Positions 40,197-48,603 of a stretch of DNA of 64,000 bases are shown one piece after another; position 1 is the stretch's first letter, and each line of letters starts with the position of its first letter. The position numbers and the translations under genes were made by a program. Source of the stretch: JAFGCL01 sp964492335 (GTDB lineage: Bacteria > Chloroflexota > Dehalococcoidia > UBA2247 > RBG-13-53-26); NCBI GenBank assembly GCA_964492335.1, contig CAZBJX010000005.1, forward strand, positions 36,724-100,723, given 5' to 3'. The notes beneath the pieces are model-generated. The model searched no databases. It was not told where the DNA came from and worked only from the letters and a program-made list of their open reading frames with translations.

Positions 40197-41861
40197 CTAC
40201 CCGCTCTGGCGCAGGTCCCGCCGCTCGAAGAGGACTACGGACAGGGAGACCAGGGCCACCGCTGCAGCCAGAAGGACCGCGGCGTTGCTCCAGTCCATGC
40301 CGTTGTTCAGGGGATCGTTGCCCAGGTAGTAGTGGAACGGGGACAGCCAGGCCCACCCGGACAGGCGGTCATTCAGGATGGTCAGTCCGTTGAAGAGGTG
40401 CAGGGCCACACCGGCGGCGATGGTCACGGAGAGCGCCACCCCCCGCCGCCCGGTGGCCGCCCCGAGGGCCAGGGCCAGGGCGCCGAAGGCCAGCCCCACC
40501 AGGGTCTGCAGCAGGCAGGCCGCCGCGATGTTCGCCGTGCTCATGCCCAGGCCGCCGGCGGCCGACCCCAGCGCGACGCCGGCGAAGGTCACAAACCCCA
40601 GGAACGCGGCGAAGACGGCCATGACGGCTGCCTTCTCCAGGATGACCCGGGAGCGTTTGACCGGGTTGGCCAGCAGCAGGCCCATGGTGCGCCGCGACTC
40701 CTCGCCCGCCAGGGCCCCGGCCCCGATGGCCACGGTGAGTATCCCGACCACGATGGGGGCCATCATGCCGAAGGTCTCGATCTGGTAGTAGCCCTCCGGG
40801 GTGGAGAGGTCGCCGCCTCCGAAGAGGGCCACCATGGCCTCTGGAAAGGACGCCATGGACTGCAGTGCCTCCGCGGATATGCTGGCGTAGATGGGACCCA
40901 TCATGACGCCCTGGACGAAGAAGGTGTAGAGGGCCACGATGATGAGCATGGTCTGGTAGTCCCCCGCCGTCTTGGCGCGGATGCTGGAGACGTGGGCCGC
41001 CGCCCCCAGCCGGCCCGCGGTGCGGCGGAAGATGCGGCTGCTCCGCAGCCCCTTCAGCCAGCCCTCCCCCACCGACTGGGCCTTGAGGTCGCGCCGGTTA
41101 AGGCCGGAGACGCCCGCCATGGCCAGCCCGGCGGAGGCGCCCAGCAGCACGCCGACGTGGCCCCAGGCGACCCCGTTGAGCAGGGGCTGGCTCCCGCTGA
41201 AGTAGTACCAGGGGAAGGCCTTGGCCAGGTCCTCCGCCCCCTCCACCATGGGCAGGACGGCCACGGCCACGAATGAGACGACCATGACGCCGGCGGCCAC
41301 ACCCGTGCCCGCCCCCCTGTTCCCCGTCCACGCCCCCACCGCCGTGGCCAGAAGCCCGTAGAAGACGGAGCTGGCGAAGAGGTGGAGCATGAGGGCGTCC
41401 ACATGCAGGCCCGCCATGGAAACGCCCAGGGCAGCCGCTGACAGGTGAATGGCCCCCCAGATGGCCAGGACGCTGGCGGCGGTCAGCAGAACCAGGGGCG
41501 CTGTCTTGGCCAGCAGCACCTGGGTGCGGCTCCCGGGGCTGGCCAGGAGCAGGGCTATGGTGCCCTTGCGCTCCTCGCCGGCTATGGCCGCCGAGCCCAT
41601 GGACAGCGCCATGGCGGCCAGGACCATGGCGCCGTAGGAGCCCACGAAGGCATTGACGGCCAGGCTGCCCACGTCGGCCTCCTGCGGGATGCCGACCATC
41701 GATCGGAAGACCTCCGGCATGGAGGTGTAGATCCCCAGATCTATGTCCCGATAGACCGCCATGGCCAGCAGGAAGATGGCCGCCAGGCTGACCACGGCGA
41801 TGGCCCAGCCCCTCCAGTTGTCCCGGAGCGTCCTGGTGAAGATGCCCGACGGCAGCCGCAT
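40197..41861 (-). CDS. ABC-2-type transporter permease, fused double-length
   Basis: 554 residues starting at ATG 41861, overlapping the ATPase stop by one base (TGATG). It contains two similar halves of about 270 residues, each with six hydrophobic segments and a recurring G-E-E-x-(R/K) motif (AIAGEERKGTIALLLASPGS in the first half, ALAGEESRRTMGLLLANPV in the second) before a conserved R-x-x-(V/I)-L stretch. So it is a fused permease that does not need a second subunit. It is likely to export a drug, lipid or peptide with the ATPase encoded upstream. Substrate cannot be told. Confidence 0.88.
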   Translation of the reverse strand: MRLPSGIFTRTLRDNWRGWAIAVVSLAAIFLLAMAVYRDIDLGIYTSMPEVFRSMVGIPQEADVGSLAVNAFVGSYGAMVLAAMALSMGSAAIAGEERKGTIALLLASPGSRTQVLLAKTAPLVLLTAASVLAIWGAIHLSAAALGVSMAGLHVDALMLHLFASSVFYGLLATAVGAWTGNRGAGTGVAAGVMVVSFVAVAVLPMVEGAEDLAKAFPWYYFSGSQPLLNGVAWGHVGVLLGASAGLAMAGVSGLNRRDLKAQSVGEGWLKGLRSSRIFRRTAGRLGAAAHVSSIRAKTAGDYQTMLIIVALYTFFVQGVMMGPIYASISAEALQSMASFPEAMVALFGGGDLSTPEGYYQIETFGMMAPIVVGILTVAIGAGALAGEESRRTMGLLLANPVKRSRVILEKAAVMAVFAAFLGFVTFAGVALGSAAGGLGMSTANIAAACLLQTLVGLAFGALALALGAATGRRGVALSVTIAAGVALHLFNGLTILNDRLSGWAWLSPFHYYLGNDPLNNGMDWSNAAVLLAAAVALVSLSVVLFERRDLRQSG

Positions 41862-42769
41862 CAAGGCCCGGTCTCCTCCTCCCGGTAGTAGGTCAGGAAG
41901 ATCTCCTCCAGGTCGGCTTCCTCGGTGCTGACGTCGACGATGGTGTGGCACCCGGCCACCGCCCGCAGCAGCGGCCCCGCCTCGCCGTGCAGGGCCATGG
42001 TCACGTGGTTGCCGGAGACCTTAACATCGCGCACGCCGGGCACCGCCGCGAAGACGGAGGCCTCGGCCGGGGTGGCCAGCACCAGGTCCACGTGGCGCAT
42101 GGCCCGGGAGCGCAGGCCCGGGATGGTCTCCACCGCCACCACGCGCCCCCGGCGGATAATGCCCACCCGGTGGGCCACCCTCTCCACCTCCGACAGGGCA
42201 TGGCTGGAGAGGAACACCGTCGCGCCTGCCTCCGCCGCTTCCCGCATCATGTCCTGGAGTTCGCGCTGCATCAGGGGGTCGAGGCCGGTGCTGGGCTCGT
42301 CCAGGATGAGGACCTGCGGCTGCTTCATGAAGGCCTGTATGATTCCCACCTTCTGCCGGTTGCCGGAGGACAGGTCGCCCACCTTCTTGTCCAGGTCGGA
42401 CTGCAGCCGGTCCGCCAGTGCCCGAACGTGCTTCCAGTCCACACCGCCCCTCAGGTTGGCGTAGTAGGTGAGGGTCTCCCGCCCGGTGAGGTTGGGGTAC
42501 AGCGCCAGGTCGCCGGGCAGGTAGCCGATGTGGCGGCGGATATCGACGGACTGGCGGTGTGTGTCCATCCCCAGGATAGAAGCCCGGCCCGCGGTGGGGC
42601 GGACCTCGTCCATCAGGGTGCGGATGGCCGTGGTCTTGCCGGCCCCGTTGGGGCCCAGGAACCCGAATACCTCGCCGGCGGGGATGTCCAGGGTGAGGCC
42701 CAACAGGGCCCGCACCCTCCCGTAGTGCTTGGTGAGGCCTTCGGTGCGAATGACCGCTTGCTCGCTCAT
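41861..42769 (-). CDS. ABC transporter ATP-binding protein
   Basis: 302 residues from ATG 42769 (GGAAGGAGC before it). Complete NBD: Walker A GPNGAGKTT, Q-loop around YLPGDLALYPNLTG, signature LSSGNRQKVGIIQAFMKQP, Walker B LILDEPSTGLDP, and the His switch in FLSSHALSEVER. The C-terminal extension from about residue 220 follows the pattern of ABC-2 ATPases that have a DUF4162-like region. It pairs with the fused permease directly downstream. Together they form a complete exporter. Confidence 0.93.
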   Translation of the reverse strand: MSEQAVIRTEGLTKHYGRVRALLGLTLDIPAGEVFGFLGPNGAGKTTAIRTLMDEVRPTAGRASILGMDTHRQSVDIRRHIGYLPGDLALYPNLTGRETLTYYANLRGGVDWKHVRALADRLQSDLDKKVGDLSSGNRQKVGIIQAFMKQPQVLILDEPSTGLDPLMQRELQDMMREAAEAGATVFLSSHALSEVERVAHRVGIIRRGRVVAVETIPGLRSRAMRHVDLVLATPAEASVFAAVPGVRDVKVSGNHVTMALHGEAGPLLRAVAGCHTIVDVSTEEADLEEIFLTYYREEETGP

Positions 42770-42813
42770 GGCGCTCCTTCCGAATGAAGCCGGGCCGCTC
42801 CTGGGCCGGAGGT

Positions 42814-42822
42814 ATTCTACCA
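42814..42822 (-). promoter_or_regulatory. Extended -10 for the ABC exporter operon
   Basis: Minus strand TGGTAGAAT (42822-42814), extended -10, 44 bp before the ATPase ATG. No good -35. Confidence 0.4.
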
Positions 42823-42885
42823 CCAGTTGTATGGACCGATACTGTTGCCTGCCGGGTGGCTATCGGGGTATGATGAATACACCGT

Positions 42886-42957
42886 GCCCCCATAGCTCAG
42901 CGGATAGAGCACCGGCCTCCGGAGCCGGGTGCGGGCGTTCGAGTCGCCCTGGGGGTA
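42886..42957 (+). tRNA. tRNA-Arg (anticodon CCG)
   Basis: Full cloverleaf of 72 bases: acceptor GCCCCCA pairs with TGGGGGT (first pair G-U), D-arm GCTC/GAGC, anticodon stem CCGGC/GCCGG with loop CTCCGGA giving anticodon CCG at 42919-42921, T-arm GGGCG/CGCCC with TTCGAGT loop. The discriminator is A at 42957; CCA is not encoded. It reads CGG codons. Confidence 0.93.
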
Positions 42958-43120
42958 CTTCCCCCCCTCCGTGACACCACCCGCCGCAGGGCCGCGCCTG
43001 ACGGCGCTACATGCCGGGCTCCCGCCGCAGGGCCACTCCGCGGCACCGCGATATCGGGGGCCGCGGGAGAGGGGGAAGCGCCCGGGTCCGGAGGCGACCG
43101 GATACCGCCGGGAGCGGGGG

Positions 43121-43849
43121 CTACCGGCAATCAGGGCAGATGTCGAAGGTGCTTGCGGGCAGGTTGAGCTTCTTGGCAAAGTAGGCCAGCTGCTTGGCCG
43201 GCGCGTAGTTCCTGCCGCACTTGATGCATTTGTGCATCTTGAAACTGGCCTTCCAGTTGACGATGGTGCGGGTGTCCTCGGTCTCCTCCATCTTGATGCA
43301 CTTCGTGGGACAGACGTAGACGCAGGAGCCGCAGCCGATGCAGTCCTCGGCCGTCTCCAGGTACGGCGCCGCCACCTCGCGGTTGACGCCCCGGTTGACC
43401 AGACTGATGGCGGAGACGCCCACCACCTCGGCGCAGGCCCGCACGCACAGGCCGCAGAGGATGCACTGGTTCTTCTCCCAGTACTGGGGGGCGAACGACG
43501 GCCGCTCCACGCCCATCCTGCGGGCCATGTCCTCGACGGCCTTGACCCCCTGGCAGCGGGCCAGCAGCAGCTCCATGAGCATCTTGCGGTTGGCGACCAC
43601 CCGGTCGGTAGCGGTCTTGACCTCCAGCCCCTCCTCCACGGGGTACAGGCAGGAGGTGACCAGCCGGCTGCGGCCTCCCCTGGAGACCTCCACCAGGCAG
43701 AGCCGGCAGGCCCCGTAGGGCTCGACTTCCTGGTTGTGGCACAGGGTGGGGATGTCTATCCCGTTGGCCCGGGCCACCTCCAGGACGGTCTTTCCCTCCT
43801 CCGCCTGAAGCTTCCGGCCGTCGATAGTGAGGTTGAGCAGCTTAGTCAT
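43121..43849 (-). CDS. HoxU/NuoG-like iron-sulfur protein of a diaphorase
   Basis: 242 residues from ATG 43849, overlapping the NuoF-like stop (ATGA). N-terminal [2Fe-2S] plant-type ferredoxin domain: PTLCHNQEVEPYGACRLCLVEV and a fourth Cys in TSCLYPV. After a His/Cys-poor NADH-G-like stretch come two [4Fe-4S] motifs, NQCILCGLCVRACAEV and EDCIGCGSCVYVCPTK. The C-terminus has two more CxxC pairs (HKCIKCGRNY and ICPDCR), perhaps a zinc or extra cluster. There is no H-cluster domain, so it is not a hydrogenase catalytic subunit. It would relay electrons between NuoEF and the 2-oxoacid oxidoreductase. Confidence 0.82.
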   Translation of the reverse strand: MTKLLNLTIDGRKLQAEEGKTVLEVARANGIDIPTLCHNQEVEPYGACRLCLVEVSRGGRSRLVTSCLYPVEEGLEVKTATDRVVANRKMLMELLLARCQGVKAVEDMARRMGVERPSFAPQYWEKNQCILCGLCVRACAEVVGVSAISLVNRGVNREVAAPYLETAEDCIGCGSCVYVCPTKCIKMEETEDTRTIVNWKASFKMHKCIKCGRNYAPAKQLAYFAKKLNLPASTFDICPDCR

Positions 43850-45720
43850 TTGATCGCCACCGCCTTCAGCTTGCAGATGTCGTAGCAGGTACCGCACTTG
43901 ATGCACTTGTCGGCGTCCAGGACGACCGGCTGCTTCTTGGCCACAAAGGTGATGGCCTGCGTGGGGCACGGCTTCACGCACAGGCCGCAGCCCGGGCACT
44001 TCTCGTCGATGATGCTGAACGTGATGAGGGACTTGCATACCCCGGCCGGGCAGCGGTGCTCCCTGATGTGGGCCTCGTACTCATCCCGGAAATGGCTGAT
44101 GGAGGTGAGCACCGGGTTGGCCGCCGTGCTGCCCAGCGCGCACAGGGACGCGTCCTTGAGGGTGACCGCCAGGCGCTCCAGCAGCTCGATGTCGTCCTCG
44201 CGGCCCTTGCCCTCGGTGATGTCGGTGAGTATCTGCAGCATCCGCTTCAGGCCCTCGCGGCAGGGCAGGCACTTGCCGCAGGACTCCTCCTGCAGGAAGG
44301 CGACGAAGTACTTGGCCATGTCCACCATGCAGGTGTTCTCGTCCGTGACGATCATGGCCCCCGAGCCCATCATGGACCCGACGCGCGTCAGCTCGTCGAA
44401 GTCCACCGGGAGGTCCAGCAGGCTCTCCGGGATGAAGCCGCCCGAAGGCCCGCCGGTCTGGACGGCCTTGAACTTCTTCCCGTCCTTGATGCCGCCGCCG
44501 ATGTCATACACTATGTCGCGCAGCTTCATGCCCATCGGCACCTCGATGAGGCCCGAGTTGTTGACCTTGCCGACCAGCGAGAATATCTTGGTCCCCTTGC
44601 TGCCGGCCGTGCCGATGCTGCCGAACCACTCCGCACCCTTGTTGATGATGTGCGGCACGTTGGCCCAGGTCTCCACGTTGTTCAGGTTGGACGGGCGGTT
44701 ATAGAGGCCCCTCTCGGAGGTGTGCACGTACTTGGCCCGGGGCTCGCCCACTTTGCCCTCCAGCGAAGCCATGAGGGCGGTGGACTCACCGCACACGAAG
44801 GCCCCGCCGCCGCGGCTCACCCTGACGTCGAAATGGAACCCGCTGCCCAGGATGTTATGGCCCAGAAGCCCGCGGGCCTCGGCCTGCTTGATGGCCTGGA
44901 CCACGTTGTCCACCGCCAGAGGATACTCGTGGCGGATGTAGACGTAGCCTTCGTGGGCCCCGATGGCGAAGGCGCCGATGATCATGCCCTCCAGGATGCT
45001 GTGGGGATTGCCCTCCATCAGGCTGCGGTCCATGAACGCGCCGGGGTCTCCCTCGTCGCAGTTGCAGATGACGTACTTGATGTCCCCTTCGGCCTCGCGC
45101 GTCGACTGCCACTTGTTGCCGGTGGAGAAACCTCCGCCGCCCCGGCCGCGCAGCCCGGACCTCTTCACCTCTTCGATGACCTGCTCCGGCTTCATGTGGA
45201 AGAGCGCCTTGGCCAGCGCGGAGTAGCCGCCTATCGCCAGGTAGTCGTCCAGCGACGTCGGGTCGATCTTGTTGTTGGCGTCAAGGAGAAGCCGCTGCTG
45301 CCGCTTGTAGAAGGGGACGTCAGCCTCTTTCTCGTAGCGCTCCCTGGTGTTGGGATCGGCGTAGAGCAGCCGGGGGAGCACCCGGCCCTTGATGATGGTC
45401 TCGGCCACGATCTCGGGCACGTCCTCGACCTTCACCCTCTGGTAGAAGACCCCCTGCGGGTAGACCGTCAACAGAGTCCCCCGCTCGCAGAAGCCGGGGC
45501 AGCCGGTGCCCCTCACCTCCACAATGTTGGAGAGCTTCTGCCTGGCCACTTCGTCCTCGAAGGCCTTGAGGATGCCCAGGCACCCATAGGCCAGGCAGCC
45601 CGTCCCCACACAGATGGCGATCGTCGGCCGCTTCGGGTCCTTCCTGGCCCGGATGGACTTGCGCAGGGTTTCCAGTTGCCCGGGTGAGCTCAGGCGGCCC
45701 TTGACTTCCTTGGTCTTCAT
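43846..45720 (-). CDS. NuoF/HndC-like NADH-binding diaphorase subunit
   Basis: 624 residues. N-terminal thioredoxin-like [2Fe-2S] segment (ICVGTGCLAYG, GTGCPGFCERG), FMN/NADH domain from about residue 175 with GLRGRGGGGFSTGNKW, CNCDEGDPGAFMDRSL and GAFVCGESTAL, an SLBB region, then [4Fe-4S] in EESCGKCLPCREG with a fourth Cys in DASLCALG. The C-terminal 70 residues add two ferredoxin motifs, CPGCGLCVKPCP and CIKCGTCYDICK. This architecture is as in HndC and HydB, soluble subunits that exchange electrons between NAD(P)(H) and ferredoxin-like partners. It is the largest of the three diaphorase genes. Confidence 0.9.
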   Translation of the reverse strand: MKTKEVKGRLSSPGQLETLRKSIRARKDPKRPTIAICVGTGCLAYGCLGILKAFEDEVARQKLSNIVEVRGTGCPGFCERGTLLTVYPQGVFYQRVKVEDVPEIVAETIIKGRVLPRLLYADPNTRERYEKEADVPFYKRQQRLLLDANNKIDPTSLDDYLAIGGYSALAKALFHMKPEQVIEEVKRSGLRGRGGGGFSTGNKWQSTREAEGDIKYVICNCDEGDPGAFMDRSLMEGNPHSILEGMIIGAFAIGAHEGYVYIRHEYPLAVDNVVQAIKQAEARGLLGHNILGSGFHFDVRVSRGGGAFVCGESTALMASLEGKVGEPRAKYVHTSERGLYNRPSNLNNVETWANVPHIINKGAEWFGSIGTAGSKGTKIFSLVGKVNNSGLIEVPMGMKLRDIVYDIGGGIKDGKKFKAVQTGGPSGGFIPESLLDLPVDFDELTRVGSMMGSGAMIVTDENTCMVDMAKYFVAFLQEESCGKCLPCREGLKRMLQILTDITEGKGREDDIELLERLAVTLKDASLCALGSTAANPVLTSISHFRDEYEAHIREHRCPAGVCKSLITFSIIDEKCPGCGLCVKPCPTQAITFVAKKQPVVLDADKCIKCGTCYDICKLKAVAIK

Positions 45721-45723
45721 AGT

Positions 45724-46173
45724 CTACTCGTACTTTTCCAGCAGCCCGCTGACCTTGTCGCTGGTTATCTGGCCGTGGTAGTCCTCGTCAATCATCACCA
45801 TGGGGCCCAGGGCGCAGCAGCCGACGCAGTTGACCGTCTCCAGGGTGTACTTCATGTCGGGGGTGGTCTCGGTCCGCTTGATGCACAGGTCCAGTTCCAT
45901 CTTCTCCACCACCCTGGCCGCACCCCGCACGTGGCAGGCGGTGCCCAGGCAGACCTTGATCAGGTGGCGCCCGCGGGGCGTCAGGCTGAAGGCCTTGAAG
46001 AAGGTGGCCACGCTGTAGACCTGGCTGGCCGGAATGCCCATCAGGGTGGCTACCTCATCCAGCGACTGGCGCGGCAGGTAGTGCTGCTCGGACTGGATGT
46101 CCTGGAGGATGGAGACCAGCTGGCCCTTGTCCCCTCCGTACTTCTTGATGATCGCCTCGATGGTGCTGGCCAC
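45724..46173 (-). CDS. NuoE-like [2Fe-2S] diaphorase subunit
   Basis: 149 residues from GTG 46173, directly after the porB stop. The first half is the helical bundle (EAIIKKYGGDKGQLVSILQDIQ, LPRQSLDEVATLMGIP), and the second half the thioredoxin-like [2Fe-2S] domain with VCLGTACHVRG and NCVGCCALGP, giving four ligand cysteines. NuoE acts with NuoF to pass electrons from NADH to the Fe-S chain. Its place between porB and the NuoF-like gene ties it to the same complex. Confidence 0.92.
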   Translation of the reverse strand: MASTIEAIIKKYGGDKGQLVSILQDIQSEQHYLPRQSLDEVATLMGIPASQVYSVATFFKAFSLTPRGRHLIKVCLGTACHVRGAARVVEKMELDLCIKRTETTPDMKYTLETVNCVGCCALGPMVMIDEDYHGQITSDKVSGLLEKYE

Positions 46174-47094
46174 TTAGCCCTCCGCCTTCTTCTTCAGCTT
46201 CTCGTACTCGCGGACAACGCCCTGCTGGATGCGCTCCACCTCTTCCGCCGGCAGGTGGCGGAACCGCCCCTGCGGGCCGAGGTAGTCCTTGATGGGGCGC
46301 AGCCTGGGGAAATCCACGGTGAGCCGGTACTTGCCCTCCACTACCTCGAACAGCGGGAAGGCTCCCGTCTGCACGGCCAGGCGGCCCACCTTGACACTGA
46401 TATCGGCGCCGTGCCGCCACCCGGTGGGGCATGGGGAGAGCACGTGGAGGTACGACGGGCCCGGGGTGGCCATGGCCCGGCTCACCTTCTCCATGAGGTC
46501 GAAGGGGTAGCTGGGGCACGCGGTGGCCACGTAGGGGATGTTGTGGGCCACGGCTATGGCGGGCATGTCCTTCTTCCTGGTGCGCTGCCCCAGGCTCTCC
46601 TTCCCCGCGGGAGAAGTGGTGGTGGACGCACCGAACGGCGTCGCGCTGGAGCGCTGGATGCCGGTGTTCATGTAGGCCTCGTTATCGTAGCAGACGTAGA
46701 TGAAGTCGTGGCCGCGCTCCCAGGCGCCGGAGAGCGCCTGCAGGCCGATATCGAAGGTGGCCCCGTCGCCGCCCATGGCTACCACCTTGGGGGTATTGGT
46801 GCGCGTGCCCTTCTCGTTCATGATCTTGACGGCGGACTCGATGCCGGCGGCCACGGCCGCGGCGTTCTCGAAAAGGGTGTGTATCCAGGGCACCCGCCAG
46901 GACGTGGTGGGATAGGGCGAGGAAATGATCTCCATGCACCCGGTGGCGTTGGATATGATGACATTGCGCCCCAGGGCCTTGGCCACCAGCCGCATGGCCA
47001 GGGCCTCGCCGCAGCCGATGCACGCGCGGTGACCGGGGGCCAGATACTCTTCCTGCGGGAGCAGCCGGGGGACAAATACCGCCAGGCTCTCCAC
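46174..47094 (-). CDS. porB: 2-oxoacid (pyruvate):ferredoxin oxidoreductase, beta subunit
   Basis: 306 residues starting at GTG 47094. It binds thiamine diphosphate and oxidatively decarboxylates pyruvate or a related 2-oxoacid. The ThDP motif GGDGATFDIGLQALSGA and the following NEAYMNTGIQRSSATPFGA are clear. [4Fe-4S] ligands are in HRACIGCGEAL, with later cysteines in SNATGCMEI and ACPSYP. It lies 3 bp after porA. The pyruvate preference is likely but not proven; other 2-oxoacids are possible. Confidence 0.92.
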   Translation of the reverse strand: MESLAVFVPRLLPQEEYLAPGHRACIGCGEALAMRLVAKALGRNVIISNATGCMEIISSPYPTTSWRVPWIHTLFENAAAVAAGIESAVKIMNEKGTRTNTPKVVAMGGDGATFDIGLQALSGAWERGHDFIYVCYDNEAYMNTGIQRSSATPFGASTTTSPAGKESLGQRTRKKDMPAIAVAHNIPYVATACPSYPFDLMEKVSRAMATPGPSYLHVLSPCPTGWRHGADISVKVGRLAVQTGAFPLFEVVEGKYRLTVDFPRLRPIKDYLGPQGRFRHLPAEEVERIQQGVVREYEKLKKKAEG

Positions 47095-47097
47095 CGG

Positions 47098-48267
47098 TTA
47101 GCCCCTCACTCCGATCATCTCTATCTCCTCCCCGCCTTCAGCCGCAATGGTCCTGCCCCTCTCCACCATCTCCACGAACTCAGCGGGTGACAGGTCACGC
47201 CCGCCCAGGCCGCCGATGAACCCGGCCACGTTGGGCCTCTTCTTCTCAGAGTAGAGGGCTGCCTTGACCTCGGAGCAAACCGGGCCCGGAGGGCCGGCCG
47301 GCGAGATGCAGCGATCCAGGACCACCAGCGTCTGGCAGTTCTCCACCGCCTGGCGCAGCTCCTGGAAGGGGAACGGCCGCCACAGGCGGATCCTGATGAG
47401 GCCCACCTTCTCCCCGCGGTCGCGCAGCTGGTCCACTGCGTCCATGGCGGTCTGGCTGTAGCTCCCCATCGCCAGCAGCAGGGTGTCGGCGTCATCGCAC
47501 CGGTAGCGCTCCACGGCGTTGTACTGGCGCCCGCTCACCCTGGCGAAATCGGCGAAGACGTGGTTGATGATGACCCTGGTGGACCGCAGGGCGGTCTCCA
47601 TGGACTTGCGCGCCTCGGTGTACAGGATGGGCACGGTGAAGGCGCCCACGGTGACCGGGCTGTCCGGGTCGAGGGGGAAGGGGTGGCGGAAGGGTGGAAG
47701 GAAGCGGTTGACCTGCTCCTGCTCCAGCAGGTAGAGCGGCTCAACCACGTGGGACAAGTGGAAGCCGTCGATGTGGACCATCACCGGGAACAGGACCTTG
47801 GGGTCCTCCGCTATCCGGAAGGCGCAGAGCGTCAGGTCGAAGGCCTGCTGGCCGTTCTCGGCGAATACCTGTATCCACCCCGTGTCCCGGACCGCCATCA
47901 CGTCGGAGTGGTCGCCCCACACGCTGAGGGGGCAGGAGAGCGCCCTGTTGGCCACGCCCATGACGATGGGCAGCCGAAGGCCCGAGGCTACGTAGAGGAC
48001 TTCGTGCATCAGCTCCAGCCCCTGGCCGGCGGTGGCCGTGAAGGTCCTCGCCCCGGCGGCCGACGAGCCCAGGCAGGCGCTCATGGCGGAATGCTCCGAC
48101 TCCACGGGTATGTAGGAGGCATTGAGCTCGCCGTTGGCCACCATCTCCGCCAGGCGCTCCACGATGTGCGTCTGGGGCGTTATGGGGTAGGCGGCCACCA
48201 CGTCCGTATCGGCCAGCCTGACGGCCTCGGCCATGGCCAGGGAGCCTTCCATCCCTACCATTGCCAT
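47098..48267 (-). CDS. porA: 2-oxoacid (pyruvate):ferredoxin oxidoreductase, alpha subunit
   Basis: 389 residues, ATG one base after the porD stop, with GGAGGAG before it. The N-terminal pyrimidine-binding domain has YPITPQTHIVERLAEMVA, VESEHSAMSACLGSSAAGAR and TFTATAGQGLELMHEVLY. The central region RRSVWGDHSDVMAVRDTGW-like (seen as SVWGDHSDVMAVRDTGW) and the C-terminal domain with LLLAMGSYSQTAMDAVDQL and GLIRIRLWRPFP are typical. With PorB it makes the thiamine-dependent catalytic core. Confidence 0.93.
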   Translation of the reverse strand: MAMVGMEGSLAMAEAVRLADTDVVAAYPITPQTHIVERLAEMVANGELNASYIPVESEHSAMSACLGSSAAGARTFTATAGQGLELMHEVLYVASGLRLPIVMGVANRALSCPLSVWGDHSDVMAVRDTGWIQVFAENGQQAFDLTLCAFRIAEDPKVLFPVMVHIDGFHLSHVVEPLYLLEQEQVNRFLPPFRHPFPLDPDSPVTVGAFTVPILYTEARKSMETALRSTRVIINHVFADFARVSGRQYNAVERYRCDDADTLLLAMGSYSQTAMDAVDQLRDRGEKVGLIRIRLWRPFPFQELRQAVENCQTLVVLDRCISPAGPPGPVCSEVKAALYSEKKRPNVAGFIGGLGGRDLSPAEFVEMVERGRTIAAEGGEEIEMIGVRG

Positions 48268-48268
48268 C

Positions 48269-48568
48269 CTAGTGCTCCTCCGGTTTCATGGTTATGGCCT
48301 GCGGCCAGCACTCCCGGGCGCAGATGCCGCATCCCTTGCAGTAGTAGAGGTCAGCCTCGAAGAACCCGTTCTCATCCTGGTGAACGCATCCTTCCGGGCA
48401 GAAGAGGGAGCAGATGCCGCACTTGATGCAGCGGTCCTTGTTCCAGTAGGGCCTGTCGGACCTCCAGTCGCCCGTCTTGTACTCGGCCGCGTTGCCCGGC
48501 GTCCGGACCACGGCGCCGATGTCGACGTCCTGCCAGGTTATCTCCGAGTCCTTCTTCCTTGCGCTCAA
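48269..48568 (-). CDS. porD: 2-oxoacid:ferredoxin oxidoreductase, delta (ferredoxin) subunit
   Basis: 99 residues from the TTG at 48568, six bases after GGGAG; longer upstream frames lie inside porG. The start gives the usual PorD layout: DIGAVVRTPGNAAEYKTGDW, then two [4Fe-4S] motifs, RCIKCGICSLFCPEGCV and YCKGCGICARECWPQAI. It passes electrons from the alpha/beta core to soluble ferredoxin or, here, perhaps to the NuoEF-like proteins. TTG is the best-supported start, with family-typical length. Confidence 0.88.
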   Translation of the reverse strand: MSARKKDSEITWQDVDIGAVVRTPGNAAEYKTGDWRSDRPYWNKDRCIKCGICSLFCPEGCVHQDENGFFEADLYYCKGCGICARECWPQAITMKPEEH

Positions 48569-48603
48569 AACGATCTCCCAGAAGCAGTCTTCTGCCTGCC
48601 AGG

